From the NCBI RefSeq assembly GCF_002288925.2, contig NW_022098069.1, positions 70,598,099-70,662,098 on the forward strand: a stretch of 64,000 bases of DNA. Direction: 5' to 3'. The translations under genes were made by a program, and so were the position numbers. The notes under the pieces are model-generated. The model worked only from the letters and a program-made list of their open reading frames with translations, did not search any database and was not told where the DNA came from. This DNA comes from Delphinapterus leucas (lineage: Eukaryota; Chordata; Mammalia; Artiodactyla; Monodontidae). The first letter of the stretch is position 1, and every line of letters starts with the position of its first letter. Positions 10,990 to 22,439 of this stretch are shown one piece after another.

Positions 10990-12738
10990 TTCATTACACT
11001 ATCTTCAAAGTTATTGTTTCTAATTTTTTCATTCCTCTTTCTTGGAAAAAGATTTGCAGGAAATATTTAGAAGAGGGTATCAACTAGCAGATTGAGTTAC
11101 CTGGTTTCACTGCCTGAATCCCCGAAACCACCTGTGTCTTTCAAAACATATTGTAAACAGAATTAGGTACTTCAAAATTCTTAGATTGCATTTTATATAT
11201 GTCCCTCATTATTGCTCAAGTAGTTTTCTGGGTTTTTTCTACTTTATTAATTTCCAGGTAATTAATTAATTACCTACACATGTAATCAACCAAACTATAA
11301 GATACTACTATTGTAGAAATGCTTAATCTTTTGTATAGTTTTCCCCCTTTCTATAAAACATTTATTAATATTGCTTTACAACTTTATTTTGATTAGTGTT
11401 TGCACAGTGTGAATTTTTTCATCCTTTTGCTTTGAACCTATGTCTTTATATTTAGTGTGCATTTTTGTAGACAGCATGTAGTTGAATTTTTCTTTTTCAA
11501 CTAACCTGATATCTGTGTTGTAATTGGCTTGTATAGATTGTTTTTAATTAATGTTATTATTAAAGTGGTTAGAATAAAATCTACCATCCTGCTGCTATTT
11601 TCTATTAGTTCCATTTTTTCTTTATTTTATCTGTTTTTCTGCTATCTTTTAGCTTATACAATATGTAATTTTCAGGATTCCATTTAATCTTCTCTATTAT
11701 TTACATCTTCAAAAATTGTAATGACTGCCTTCAGGTTTACAGTATACATCTTTAATTAGAACATGCATTCAAATCATCTTATACAGGTGTGGAGAAGAAC
11801 TTTACAAACAGTATGCTCCAAATTCCTCCATCCCATTTCTTGTACTATTATCATCATATAATTTGGTTGTACATGTGCTATCAACTCAAAATATCTTGTT
11901 AGTTATTTTAGCTTTGGAGGTTTTCTTTTAAAGCAGTTAAAAATCAAAATGAATTTTATAATATCTTCACTTATTCCATTTTCAACACTCTCCCTTTCTT
12001 TTTATAGATCCAAGTTTTTGACTTATATCATATTGCTTTGCCTACAGAACTTCCTTTAACATTTCTTGTAGTACTGAATAGTATTGACAGTACTTTCAGC
12101 TTTTATTTATCTGAAAAAAGCTTTATTTTTTTCTTCTTTTTGAAATATATTTTCATTGTGTAAAAAATTTTGCATTGAAAGTTTTTTTTTTTTTTCTATC
12201 AGCCCTTTAAAGAGTCACTTTATTGTTTTCTGGCTTGCATAGGTTCTGGTGTAATATCTGCTATAATGTTATATATGATGTGCCTTTTTTCTCTGGCTTT
12301 TTAAAGATTTTTTTCTTTCTCTTTGGTTTGGAGGAATACACCAATTTCTCTTTGTTGTTTTTTGGTTTGTTTTGATATTTATCCTATCTTTATCCTCTGA
12401 GATCCTGGGACCTGTGGTGTAGTATCTGTCATTAATTTTCAGAAAATTCACAGCCATTATTTTTTCAAATATTTGTTCTGCCTGTTCTCTCTTTCTTCTC
12501 CTTCTGAGGCTCCAAATACATGTATTGATACATTAGGTGACTTGATATTATCTCACAGGTCTTAGATGATCTTTTCTTCTTTTTAAAAATTTCACTGTTT
12601 TGTGTGTGTGTCACTTTGAGTAAATTTGTTGACTTATTTTCAAGTTTATTGATTAACTCCTCCATTATGCCCACCTACTGATACTCCTGTCAAAGGCATT
12701 CCTCATTTTTCTTGCTCTTTTTATTTATTCTAGGATTT
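10990..12738 (-). repeat. Old L1/HAL1-like element, first segment
   Basis: Long T-rich sequence whose landmarks match, in antisense, the ORF1/5' side of old L1M/HAL1 elements. These include 'tttacagtatacatcttta' near 11,740, 'ttcctttaacatttcttgta' near 12,050 and 'tctccttctgaggctcca' near 12,500. It continues at 13,066-13,189 and again from 19,214, interrupted by three younger insertions. Coding frames are destroyed. Confidence 0.6.
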
Positions 12739-12752
12739 TCATTTGATTCTTT

Positions 12753-13065
12753 TTTTTTTTTAGATGTTGGGGGTAGGAGTTTATTAATTAATTAATTTAT
12801 TTTTTCTGTGTAGGGTCTTCGTTTCTGTGCGAGGGCTTTCTCTAGATGTGGCAAGCGGGGGCCACTCTTCATCGCGGTGCGTGGGCCTCTCACTATCACG
12901 GCCTCTCTTATTGTGGAGCACAGGCTCCAGACGCGCAGGCTCAGTAGTTGTGGTTCACGGGCCCATGTGCCCCACGGCATGTGGGATCCTCCCAGAACAG
13001 GGCTCGAACCTGTGTCCCCTGCATTAGCAGGCAAACTCTCAACCACTGCGCCACCAGGGAAGCCC
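12753..13065 (-). repeat. Long CHR SINE inserted in the old L1
   Basis: Antisense copy of the longer CHR form, with an extra 'gagggctttctctag' segment between tail and body. The 14-bp target-site duplication tcatttgattcttt lies at 12739-12752 and 13066-13079. The host L1 reads straight across when the SINE is removed. Confidence 0.93.
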
Positions 13066-13189
13066 TCATTTGATTCTTTCTTGTAGTTTTCATCTCTGCT
13101 GAATTTACACACCTGATCATCCATTTTGTTCATCTTGTCTTTTAGAGGTCTTAATCTATTAATAGTAGTTATTTAAAATTCTGTGTCTA
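13066..13189 (-). repeat. Old L1/HAL1-like element, second segment
   Basis: Continuation of the interrupted old element between two SINE insertions. Its last 15 bases (aaaattctgtgtcta, 13175-13189) are the left target-site duplication of the next SINE and reappear at 19214-19228. Confidence 0.6.
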
Positions 13190-13538
13190 GCACTTCCCTG
13201 GTGGTGTAGTGGTTAAGAGTCCGCCTACCAATGCAGGGGACACGGGTTCCATCCCTGCTCCGGGAAGATCCCACATGCAGTGGAACAACTAATCCCATGT
13301 ACCACAACTACTGAGCCTGCGCTCTAGAGCCCACAAGCCACAACTACTGAGCCAGCATGCCACAACTACTGAAGCCCATGCTCCACAACAAGAGAAGCCA
13401 CCGCAATAAGAAGCCTGCACACTGCAATGAAGACTAGCCTCCTCTAGCCACAGCTAGAAGAAGCCTGCGAGCAGCAACGAAGACCAAAGGCAGCGAAATT
13501 TTTATAAATAAATTAATTAATTTAAAACAAATAAGCAA
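13190..13538 (+). repeat. Long CHR SINE, tail split by an L1
   Basis: Sense copy of the long CHR form: head 'cttccctggtggtgtagtgg', body with repeated 'cacaactactgag' units, and an A/T-rich tail from about 13,500. Its left duplication aaaattctgtgtcta (13175-13189) has its partner at 19214-19228, 5.7 kb away. The L1 at 13,554-19,188 therefore inserted inside the SINE tail, leaving a residual tail at 19,204-19,213. Confidence 0.9.
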
Positions 13539-13749
13539 TCTAAAAGAGAATACATTTTTATTTTAACTTTTTAATTTATTTTTTATTTTATTTTTTTTTT
13601 AAATTTAATTTTATTTTTCTATACAGCCGGTTCTTATTAGTCATCCATTTTATACATACTAATGTATATATGTCAATCCCAATCTCCAAATTCATCCCAC
13701 CCCTCCCCCCCACATTCCCCCCTTGGTGTCCATATGTTTCTGACAGTCT

Positions 13750-16700
13750 CTAGATCCATCCACGTCTCTACAAATGACCCAATTTCATTCCTTTTTATGG
13801 TTGAGTAATATTCCGTTGTATATATGTACCACATCTATATCCATTCATCTGTCAATGGGCATTTAGGTTACTTCCATGGCCTGGCCATTGTAAACAGTGC
13901 TGCAATGAACATTGGGGTGCATGTGTCTTTTTGAATTATGGTTTTCTCTGGGTATATGCCCAGAAGTGGGATTGCCAGGTCGTATGATAATTGTATTTTT
14001 AGGTTTTTAAGGAACCTCCATACTGTTCTCCATAGTGGCTGTATCAATTTACATTTACATTGTAAATCAATTCAATTTACATTCCAACCAACAGTGCAAG
14101 AGGCTTCCCTTTTCTCCACACCCTCTCCAGCATTTGTTTGTAGATTTTCTGATGATGCCCATTCTAACTGGTGTGAGGTGATACCTCATTGTAGTTTTGA
14201 TTTGCATTTCTCTAATTATTAGTTATGTTGAGCAGGTTTTCATGTGCTTCCTGGCCATCTGTATATCTTCTTTGGTTGGTAGTTTCCTTTGCTTTGAAAA
14301 AGCTTTTAAGTTTCATTAGGTCCCAGTTTTTTGTTTGTTTTTATTTCCATTACTCTAGGAGGTGGATCAAAAAAGATCTTGCTGTGATTTATGTCAAAGA
14401 GTGTTCTTCCTATGTTTTCCTCTAAGAGTTTTATACTGTCCAGGCTTACATTGAAGTCTCTAATCCATTTTGAGTTTATTTTTGTGTATTATGGCATTAG
14501 AGTGTGTTCTAATTTATTCTTTTACATGTAGCTGTCCAGTTTTCCCAGCATCACTTATTGAAGAGACTGTCTTTTCTCCATTGTATATCCTTGACTCCTT
14601 TGTCATAGATTAGTTGACCATAGGTGCACGGGTTTATCTCTGGGCTTTCTATCCTGTTCCATAGATCTATATTTCTGTTTTTGTGCCAGTACCATAATGT
14701 CTTGATTACTGTAGATTTGTAGTATACTCTGAAGTCAGGGAGTCTTATTCCTCCAGCTCCATTTTTTTCCCACAATACTGCTTTGGCTATTCAGGGTTTT
14801 TCATGTCTCCATACAAATTTTAAGGTTTTTTGTCTTAGTTCTGTAAAAAATGCCATTGGTAATTTGATAGGGATTGCATTGACTCTGTAGATTGCTTTGG
14901 GTAATATAGTCATTGTCACAATATTGATTCTTCCAATCCAAGAACATGGTATATCTCTCCATCTATTTGTATCATCTTTAATTTCTTTCATCAGTGTCTT
15001 ATAGTTTTTTGCATACAGGTCTTTTGTCTCCCTAGGTAGGTTTATTCCTAGGTATTTTACTCTTTTTGTTGCAATGGTAAATGGGAATGTTTCCTTAATT
15101 TCTCTTTCAAATTTTTCATCATTAGTATATAGGAATGCAAGCAATTTCTGTGGATTAATTTTGTATCCTGCAACTTTACAAAATTCACTGATTAGCTCTA
15201 GTAGTTTTCTGGTGGCCTCTTTAGGAATCTCTATGTATAGTATCATGTCATCGGCAAACCGTGGCAGTTTTACTTCTTCTTTTCCAATCTGTATTCTTTT
15301 AATTTCTTTTTCTTCTCTGATTGCCGTGGCTAGGACTTCCAAAACTGTTGAATAATAGTGGTGAGCATGGACATCCTTGTCTTCTTCCTGATCTTAGAGG
15401 GAATGGTTTCAGTTTTTCACCATTGAGAATGATGCTTGCTGTGGGTTTGTTGTATATGGTCTTTGTTATGTTGAGGTAGGTTCCCTCTATGCCCACTTTC
15501 TGGAGAGTTTTTATCATAAATCGGTGTTGAATTTTTTCAAAAGCTTTTTCTGCATCTATTGAGATGATCATATGGTTTTTCTCCTTCAATTTGTTAATAT
15601 GGTGTATCACGTTGCTTGATTTGCATATATTGAAGAATCCTTGCGTCCCTGGGATTAATCCCACTTGATCATGGTGTATAATCCTTTTAATGTGCTGTTG
15701 GATTCTGTTCACTAGTATTTTGTTGAGGATTTTTGCATCTATATTCATCAGTGATATTGGTCTGTAATTTTCTTTTTTTGTAGTATCTTTGTCTGGTTTT
15801 GGTATCAGGGTGATGGTGGCCTCATAGAATGAGTTTGGGAGTGTTCCTTCCTCTGCAATTTTTTGGAAGAGTTTGAGAAGGATGGGTGTTAGCTCTTCTC
15901 TAAATGTTTGATAGAATTCACCTATGAAGCCATCTGGTCCTGGACTTTTGTTTGTTGGAAGATTTTTAATCACAGTTTCAATTTCAGTGCTTGTGATTTG
16001 TCTGTTCATATTTTCTATATCTTCCTGGTTCAGTCTTGGAAGGTTATACCTTTCTAAGAATTTGTCCATTTCTTCCAGGTTGTCCATTTTATTGGCATAG
16101 AGTTGCTTTTAGTAGTCTCTTAGGATGCTTTGTATTTCTGCAGTGTCCATTGTAACTTCTCCTTTTTCATTTCTAATTTTATTGATTTGAGTCCTCTCCC
16201 TCTTTTTCTTGATGAGTCTGGCTAATGGTTTATCAATTTTGTTTATTTTCTCAAAGAACCAGCACTTAGTTTTATTGATCTTTGCTATTGTTTTCTTTGT
16301 TTCTATTTCATTTATTTCAGCTCTCATCTTTATGAGTTCTTTCCTTCTACTAACATTGGGTTTTGTTTGTTCTTCTTTCTCTAGCTCCTTTAGGTGTAAG
16401 GTTAGATTATATTGGAGACTTTTCTTGTTTCTTGAGGTAGGCTTGTATTGCTATAAACTTCCCTCTTAGAACTGCTTTTCCTGCGTCCCATATGTTTTGG
16501 ATTGTCATGTTTTCATTGTCATTTGTCTCTAGGTATTTTTTAATTTCCTCTTTGATTTCTTCAGTGATCTCTTAGTTATTTAGCAATGTAGTGTTTAGCT
16601 CCCATGTGTTTGTGTTTTTTAAGTTTTTCCCCTGTAATTTATTTCTAGTCTCATAGCATTATGGACAGAAAAGATGCTTGATATGATTTCAATTTTTTAA

Positions 16701-17294
16701 AAACTTACTGAGGCTTGATTTGTGACCCAAGTTGTGACCTATCCTGTAGAATTGAATTTCTGTGTGCACTTGAGAAGAAAGTGTAATCTGCTGTTTTTGG
16801 ATGGAATGTCCTATAAATATCAATTAAATCTATCTGGTCTATTTTGTCATTTAAAGCTTGTCTTTCCTTATTAATTTTCTGTTTGGATGATCTGTCCATT
16901 GGTGTAAGTGAGGTGTTAAAGTCCCCCACTATTATTGTGTTACTATCAATTTTCTCTTTTATTGCTGTTAGCAGTTGCCTTATGTATTGTGGTGCTCCTA
17001 TGTTGGGTGCATATATGTTTATAATTGTTATATCTTCTTCTTGGATTGATCCCTTTATCATTACATAGTGTCCTTCCTTGTCTCTTGTAATATTCTTTAT
17101 TTTAAAGTCTATTTTATCTGATATCAGTATTGCTACTCCAGCTTTCTTTTGATTTCCATTTGCATAGAATATCTTTTTCCATCCCCTCACTTTCAGTTTG
17201 TATGTGTCCCTAGGTCTGAAGTGGGTCTCTTATAGACAACATATATATGGGTCACGTTTAAGGTAATTATCAATATGTATATTTCTATTACCAT
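13750..17294 (-). pseudogene. L1 ORF2 (endonuclease-reverse transcriptase) pseudogene
   Basis: ORF2p nicks the target and reverse-transcribes L1 RNA. A start ATG can be placed at 17294-17292 by similarity of the following codons to L1 ORF2. An in-frame TAA at 17232-17230 sits just before the conserved ETH of the endonuclease, and the sequence about 20 bp upstream (junction near 17,252) looks deleted. Endonuclease text continues to about 16,705 with GDFN. The RT fingers and palm run from 16,087, including NKSPGPDG and the SIDAEKAF aspartate motif. A frameshift near 15,300-15,345 precedes the FADD catalytic motif (15258-15247). The C-terminal part has lost about 170 bp at 14,275 relative to the copy at 55.4 kb. 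The C-terminal limit is approximate. Confidence 0.9.
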
Positions 17295-17351
17295 TTTCTT
17301 AATTGTTATATGTTTGTTTTTGTAGGTCCTCTTCTTCTCTTGTGTTTCCCA

Positions 17352-18290
17352 CTTAGAGAAGTTCCTTTAGCATTTGTGTAGAGCTGTTTTGGTGGTGCTG
17401 AATTCTCTTAGCTTTTGCTTGTCTGTAAAGCTTTTGATTTCTCTGTCATATCTGAATGAGATCCTTGCCAGGTAGAGTAATCTTTGTTGTAGGTTCTTCC
17501 CTTTCATCACTTTAAATATGTCATGCCACTCCCTTCTGGCTTTTAGAGTTTCTGCTGAGAAATCAGCTGTTAACCTTATGGGAGTTCCCTAGTACGCTAT
17601 TTATCATTTTTTCCTTGTTGTTTTCAATAATTTTTCTTTGTCTTTAATTGTTGTCAGTTCAATTACTATGTGTCTCGGCATGTTTCTCCTTGGTTTTATC
17701 CTGCCTGGGACTCTCTGCACTTCCTGGACTTGATTAGCTATTTCCTTTCCCATGTTAGGGAAGTTTTTGACTATAATCTCTTCAACTATTTTCTTGGGTC
17801 CTTTCTCTCTCTCGTCTCCTTCTGGGATCCTTGTAATGTGAATGTTGTTGTATTTAATGTTGTCCCTGAGGCCTCTTAGGCTTTCTTCATTTTTTTTTCT
17901 CACTCTTTTTTCTTTATTCTATTCTGTCGCAGTGAATTCCACCATTCCCTCTTCCAGGTCACTTATCCGTTCTTCTGCCTCAGTCCTTCTGCTATTGATT
18001 CCTTCTAGTGTATTTTTCATTTCAGTGATTGTATTGTTCATCTCTGTTTGTTTGTTCTTTAATTCTTCTAGGTGTTTGTTCTTTAATTCTTCTAGGTCTT
18101 TGTTAAACATTTCTTGCATCTTCTTGATCTTTGCCTCCATTCTTTTTCTGAGGTCCTGGGTCATCTTCACTATCATTATTGTGAATTCTTTTTCTGGAAG
18201 GTTGCCTACCTCCACTTCATTTAGTTGTTTTTCTGGGGTTTTATCTTGTTCCTTCATCTGGTACATAGCCCTCTGCCTTTTCATCTTGTC
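17352..18290 (-). pseudogene. L1 ORF1 (RNA-binding chaperone) pseudogene
   Basis: ORF1p trimerises through a coiled coil and coats L1 RNA. From 18,284 an open stretch of 121 codons gives the N-terminus and a heptad-rich coiled coil, with a duplicated LEELKNK segment at about 18,055-18,102. After a break near 17,905-17,918 the RRM-like domain follows (17,903-17,604), with NIHITRIPEG and the VQRVPGRI segment. After another break the C-terminal domain reads to a stop near 17,352. At least two frame breaks or stops make it non-functional. The ORF1-ORF2 spacer is about 58 bp. Confidence 0.88.
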
Positions 18291-18299
18291 TATCTTTCT

Positions 18300-19188
18300 C
18301 TGAATGTGGTTTTTGTTCTACAGGGTGCAGGACTATAGTTCTTCTTGCTTCTGCTGTCTGCCCTCTGGTGGATGTAGCTATCTAAGAGGCTTGTGCAAGT
18401 TTCCTGATGGGAGGGACTGGTGGTGGGTAGAGCTGTGTTTTTCTCTGGTGGGCAGAGCTCAGTAAAACTTTAATCTGCTTGTCTGCTGATGGGTGGGGCT
18501 GGGTTCCCTCCCTGTTGGTTGTTTGACCTGAGGTGACCCAACACTGCAGCCTACCTGGGCTCTTTGGTAAGGTTAATGGTGGACTCTGGGAGGGCTCACT
18601 CCAAGGAGTACTACCCAGAACTTCTGCTGCCAATGTCCTTGTCCTCATGATGAGCCACAGCCACACCCACCTCTGCAGGAGACCCTCCAACACTAGCAGG
18701 TAGGTCTGATTCAGTCTACTGTGGGGTCACTGCTCCTTCCCCTGTGTCCTGATGAGCACACTACTTTGTGTGTGCCCTCCAAGAGTGGAGTCTCTGTTTC
18801 CCCTGTCCTGTCAAAGTCCTGCAATCAAATCCCGCTAGCCTTCAAAGTCTGATTCTCTAGGAATTCCTCCTCCTGTTGCCGGACCCCCAGGTTGGGAAGC
18901 CTGACGTGGGTCTCAGAACCTTCACTCCAGTGGGTGGACTTCTGTGGTATAAGTGTTCTCCAGTCTGTGAATCACCCACCCAACATATATGGGATTTGAT
19001 TTTATTGTGATTGCACTTCTCCTCCCATCTCATTTTGGCTTTTCCTTTGTCTTTGGATGTGGGGTATCTTTTCTGGTGAGTTCCAGTGTCTTCCTGTCAA
19101 TGATTGTTCAGCAGTTAGTTGTGATTCTGGTGCTCTCGCAAGAGGGAGTGAGAGCACGTCCTTCTACTCCGCCATCTTTAACCAATCT
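18300..19188 (-). promoter_or_regulatory. L1 5' UTR (internal promoter region)
   Basis: The segment upstream of ORF1 is richer in G+C than its surroundings, especially 18,360-18,960, and carries repeated 'ctgatgggtgggg'/'ggtggg' words. In L1 elements this region holds the internal RNA polymerase II promoter. Many former CpGs appear as TpG/CpA, so methylation decay is likely and present-day promoter activity is doubtful. Confidence 0.75.
19169..19178 (-). promoter_or_regulatory. YY1-type site at L1 5' end
   Basis: Minus strand AAGATGGCGG. Counting 19,188 as L1 +1, it covers +11 to +20, the position where human L1 carries its YY1 site that sets the transcription start. This supports 19,188 as a true 5' end rather than a truncation. 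Confidence 0.7.
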
Positions 19189-19213
19189 TCTAAAAAAGAA
19201 TACTTTAATAAAA

Positions 19214-19990
19214 AAAATTCTGTGTCTAATGATTCCAGTATCTGTGTCATAACTGAATCTTGTCCTGATGATCGCTTTGCCTCTCAACAATGTGTTTTTG
19301 TTTTCTTGATTCTTTGCACATCTTGTGATTTTTTTGATGAAACTTGACATTCTATTCAGGACAGTAGAGATAGAGGTAAATAATTTGTAACCCCATTTCT
19401 TCTGTGGACTTTTCTTGGAGTAGTTAGGAAATCTAATCAGTAGTTGATCTGGGTTTGTTTTTTTTGTTTGTTTCTATGGTTATCCTCAGTGCACCACATG
19501 CTTCAAATTTCTCTAGCATTACCTTGTGTTTGAGTAGGGCTGGTTTTCTGAGGTATTTTCTTGATGTCTTTTCCACTCCCAGCTTTAAGTCTTCTCTGCC
19601 CTGTGCCTCAGAGGGGATTTCTCTCCATGCTTTTACCCCCCTCCCAGTAGTAAACCACTGTTAATCGATACTTGACTCCTGTTAACTTCGTGCAATAAGT
19701 GGTGATGGTAGAGGGGTTGTTCTCTGTTGTTCTGATTAACTTGAGCCTTAGACAGGTGCTGTATAGCTGGGTCTTGAGGGTGGGTCTTCTCAGTGGTTCT
19801 GTCCCGTCTCCAGCTGCAAATCTTTGTCCAACATATATTCCTGCCCCTCCCCCAGGGACAGAGAGTATTTTACTCTTCCCTTTCCCTAACTGCAATGGTT
19901 GTTCACCAGGGGCTGAAAGGACAGTGTTTTCGCCCTTCTCCCAAAGGTTGATCTATAGCAGGGGTAGACAAGGTTGCAGATGAGCAATGT
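19214..19990 (-). repeat. Old L1/HAL1-like element, third segment
   Basis: Resumes the host element after the nested SINE and L1: the 'attctgtgtctaatgattcc' join is continuous with 13,189. It carries on through 5'UTR-like sequence to about 19,990; the outer limit is uncertain and may extend to 20,340. Confidence 0.55.
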
Positions 19991-20358
19991 GACTTTCTGC
20001 CCATGGCTGTTTGCTCCTCTCCCCTAAGCCTGCATGATTGTAGTTACCCTGTCCCCGGCTGTTCCTGTGAGTGTCTAGTAAGATCCATGGCTGTGAGTGG
20101 GTACAAATTCCTCTTTTATCTTCTGTTTCCAGGAATTCAATATTCTCTCAATCACTTACACTTTGCCATTAGTATTTTATTAAAATTTTAGCTAAATTCT
20201 TCATGCTGGTGTCCAGTGGCAGGTGCACCAGTAAGCAAGTGCTCATGTCTAATCACTCATTTGAGGCACCTGACTTTCCCTTAGATTTCAGCTTAGTTTG
20301 TTGACCTGTGACCTAAGCTCTTTGAGAAAAGTTGTGAATTTGTAAGTTATCTTTTATT

Positions 20359-20570
20359 TTTTAAAATTAATTAATTAATTAATTTTTTGTGGTACACAGG
20401 CCTCTCACTGTTGTGGCCTCTCCCATTGCAGAGCACAGGCTCCGGATGCGCAGGCTCAGCAGCCATGGCTCATGGGCCCAGCCACTCTGCAGCATGTGGG
20501 ATCTTCCCTGACCGGGGCATGAACCCGTGTCCCCTGCATTGACAGGTGGACTCTCAACCACTGCACCACC
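20359..20570 (-). repeat. CHR SINE with 18-bp duplication
   Basis: Antisense copy with a perfect 18-bp target-site duplication, tgtaagttatcttttatt, at 20341-20358 and 20571-20588. The first about 10 bases of the SINE head (agggaagccc in antisense) are missing, so it is slightly 5'-truncated. The tail is a TTAA-rich microsatellite rather than pure poly-T. Confidence 0.95.
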
Positions 20571-20589
20571 TGTAAGTTATCTTTTATTA

Positions 20590-21850
20590 TTTTTGTCAAA
20601 ATAGTGGGAGTTTTGTTCTTTCCATCTTTCCGTAAGCAGAAGCCAAGTAGCTAAACTAACTTTTTAAAATTAAATCTAATGTGTTCTTGTAAGAAAAAAA
20701 AGCCCTCTTCTCCATTCAAGATATTCCTTACTTTGACCATAATAACACCAATCACTCTTTATTGACTATTGACCTGTGTCAGATATCTTATATATAATAT
20801 CCCCTTTAATTACTTCTGATACCCTGTGATACAAGTTTATAGTGTAAAACAATCTTTGTCACCCTTACAGTATCTCTACCATTTCCCAAGAATCACTTCC
20901 TGCAAAACTAAATATATAGAGGAGCATGCAAATATGTCTCCTGGGCTTGAACACCATGGATACAAATGCCCACATATTAAAAAACATTATATATTTTGTC
21001 TTTTACATCTTCTAACACACCACAGAAAATGCAAGTCAAATTTTATGTGGTATTTTTCTCAGAGTCTCACGTGGGAAGCTTATTCAATTCTTAATTACTT
21101 TATAAATTTTAGATTCAATTAACTTTTTAATAATTAAACTATTCTGTCTTGACAAAGTTATTTGGAATACCAAATGGCAAATATGAAGAAAGAAAATCTC
21201 CTTAAAATTCTTAGTCTGTAGTTTACAATAAAATTTTATTAGCTGAATTGTAGAATATTTTTTGTACCAAACAAGTAAACTTTTTAAAGAAAATAAACTT
21301 CGTTTTCCATATTAATATGCTATAATTTATTTCACTGGAATCCAAATGCAATCTAAAATAAACTTCACAGCATCCATGGGAATTTAATGAGCAAACACAT
21401 TCGTGATAGCCAGAGTTCCCTACAGCACAAATCATTATTGCTTAGTTGAGATTAATGTCCATCAAGTAAGAGCTTTCTGTAGGATAGTTAGAATTATTTT
21501 CACTTACAGAGAAATTGGAAAATTTATTATATTTATACATTTAATATTGCCTCAAGATGTAATCTGTTTTAGTTTAGTTTTTTTTTTTTTTTTTACACAC
21601 ACACACACTTAGGGGAAATGACTGGAACTATTTCTAATTATTTTTTTAATAGCACAGTGTTGGATTGTGCATTCTTTTTCCTCTTGGGACAACACAGAAT
21701 TGGTGTTTTGTTTTGTTTTATCTCTCAGGCAGATAGTTAGATGAATATATGGGCAATCAGGTGTGAGATAAGACTCCGTCATTTTTCCAACACTCCCAAT
21801 GAACTCTTATTCAGTGTAACAAGAAGGGAGAAGATGGAAAAATGCTTTCT
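20590..21850. other. AT-rich unique DNA
   Basis: No repeat family or gene was recognised. A poly-T followed by (AC)n lies at about 21,579-21,610. Confidence 0.5.
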
Positions 21851-21867
21851 TGTTATTCTTAAATCTT

Positions 21868-22227
21868 TTTTTTTGTTTTAAATTTATTTATTTATTTTAT
21901 TATTATTTTTATTTATTTATTTATTTTTGGCTGCATTGGGTCTTCCTTGCTGTGTGTGTGCTTTCTCTAGGTGCAGCAAGTGGGGGCTACTCTTTGTTGT
22001 GGTGCGTGGGCTTCTCATTGTGGTGGCTTCTCTTGTTGTGGAGCATGGGCTCTAGGCATGCAGGCTTCTGTAGTTGTGGCTCACGGGCTCTAGAGAGCAG
22101 GCTCAGTAGTTGTGGCCCACGGGATTCGTTGTTCCGTGGCGTGTGGGAACTTCCCAGACCAGGGCTTGAACACGTGTCCCCTGCATTGGCAGGCAGATTC
22201 TTAACAACTGCGCCACCAGGGAAGCCC
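21868..22227 (-). repeat. Long CHR SINE
   Basis: Antisense long-form copy with a (TTTA)n tail (about 21,880-21,925), 'ctgcattgggtcttcc' and 'gctttctctaggtgcagc' segments, and head ending aagccc. The target-site duplication tattcttaaatctt/tattcttaactctt is at 21854-21867 and 22228-22241 (one difference). It is more diverged than the 5.7-kb copy. Confidence 0.93.
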
Positions 22228-22439
22228 TATTCTTAACTCTTAAGTGGAATCTTCCTTGGTATAAATTTTGAGCTGTTATAATGTAGGGGAACAATTCCCA
22301 GATTGACTTACTTCCTTGGCTACTCTACTTTCTTCTTCCAGTAGATTACTAACTCTAGGTTCCATTTTTTTTTCTCCTTTTTCCTGTTTCTCTGAGACTG
22401 GCTGAGTTTTCATGTCCCACAGTTAGTATCGGTCATAGG

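Larger units (their letters stand above)
13554..19188 (-). mobile_element. Near full-length L1 retrotransposon, inactive
   Basis: A LINE-1 of about 5.6 kb lying antisense: A-tail as poly-T near 13,554-13,602, 3' UTR, ORF2, ORF1 and 5' UTR to 19,188. The target-site duplication is tctaaaaRagaatac at 13539-13553 and 19189-19203 (15 bp, one mismatch). The 5' end is preserved, as shown by the site-specific start and the YY1-type motif within 20 bp of it. It cannot be active: ORF1 and ORF2 contain stops, frameshifts and deletions. It belongs to the laurasiatherian L1 group by overall ORF1/ORF2 similarity; the subfamily was not determined. Confidence 0.95.

Noticed and set aside
13500..13602. L1 3' transduction carrying the SINE
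   Set aside because: A transduced segment should end in its own A-tail next to the target duplication. Instead the SINE head abuts the left duplication, and separate duplications exist for the SINE and the L1.
17842..18303. 153-codon plus-strand frame resembling a membrane protein
   Set aside because: Antisense of the L1 ORF1 coiled coil; hydrophobicity results from reading A-rich coding DNA backwards.
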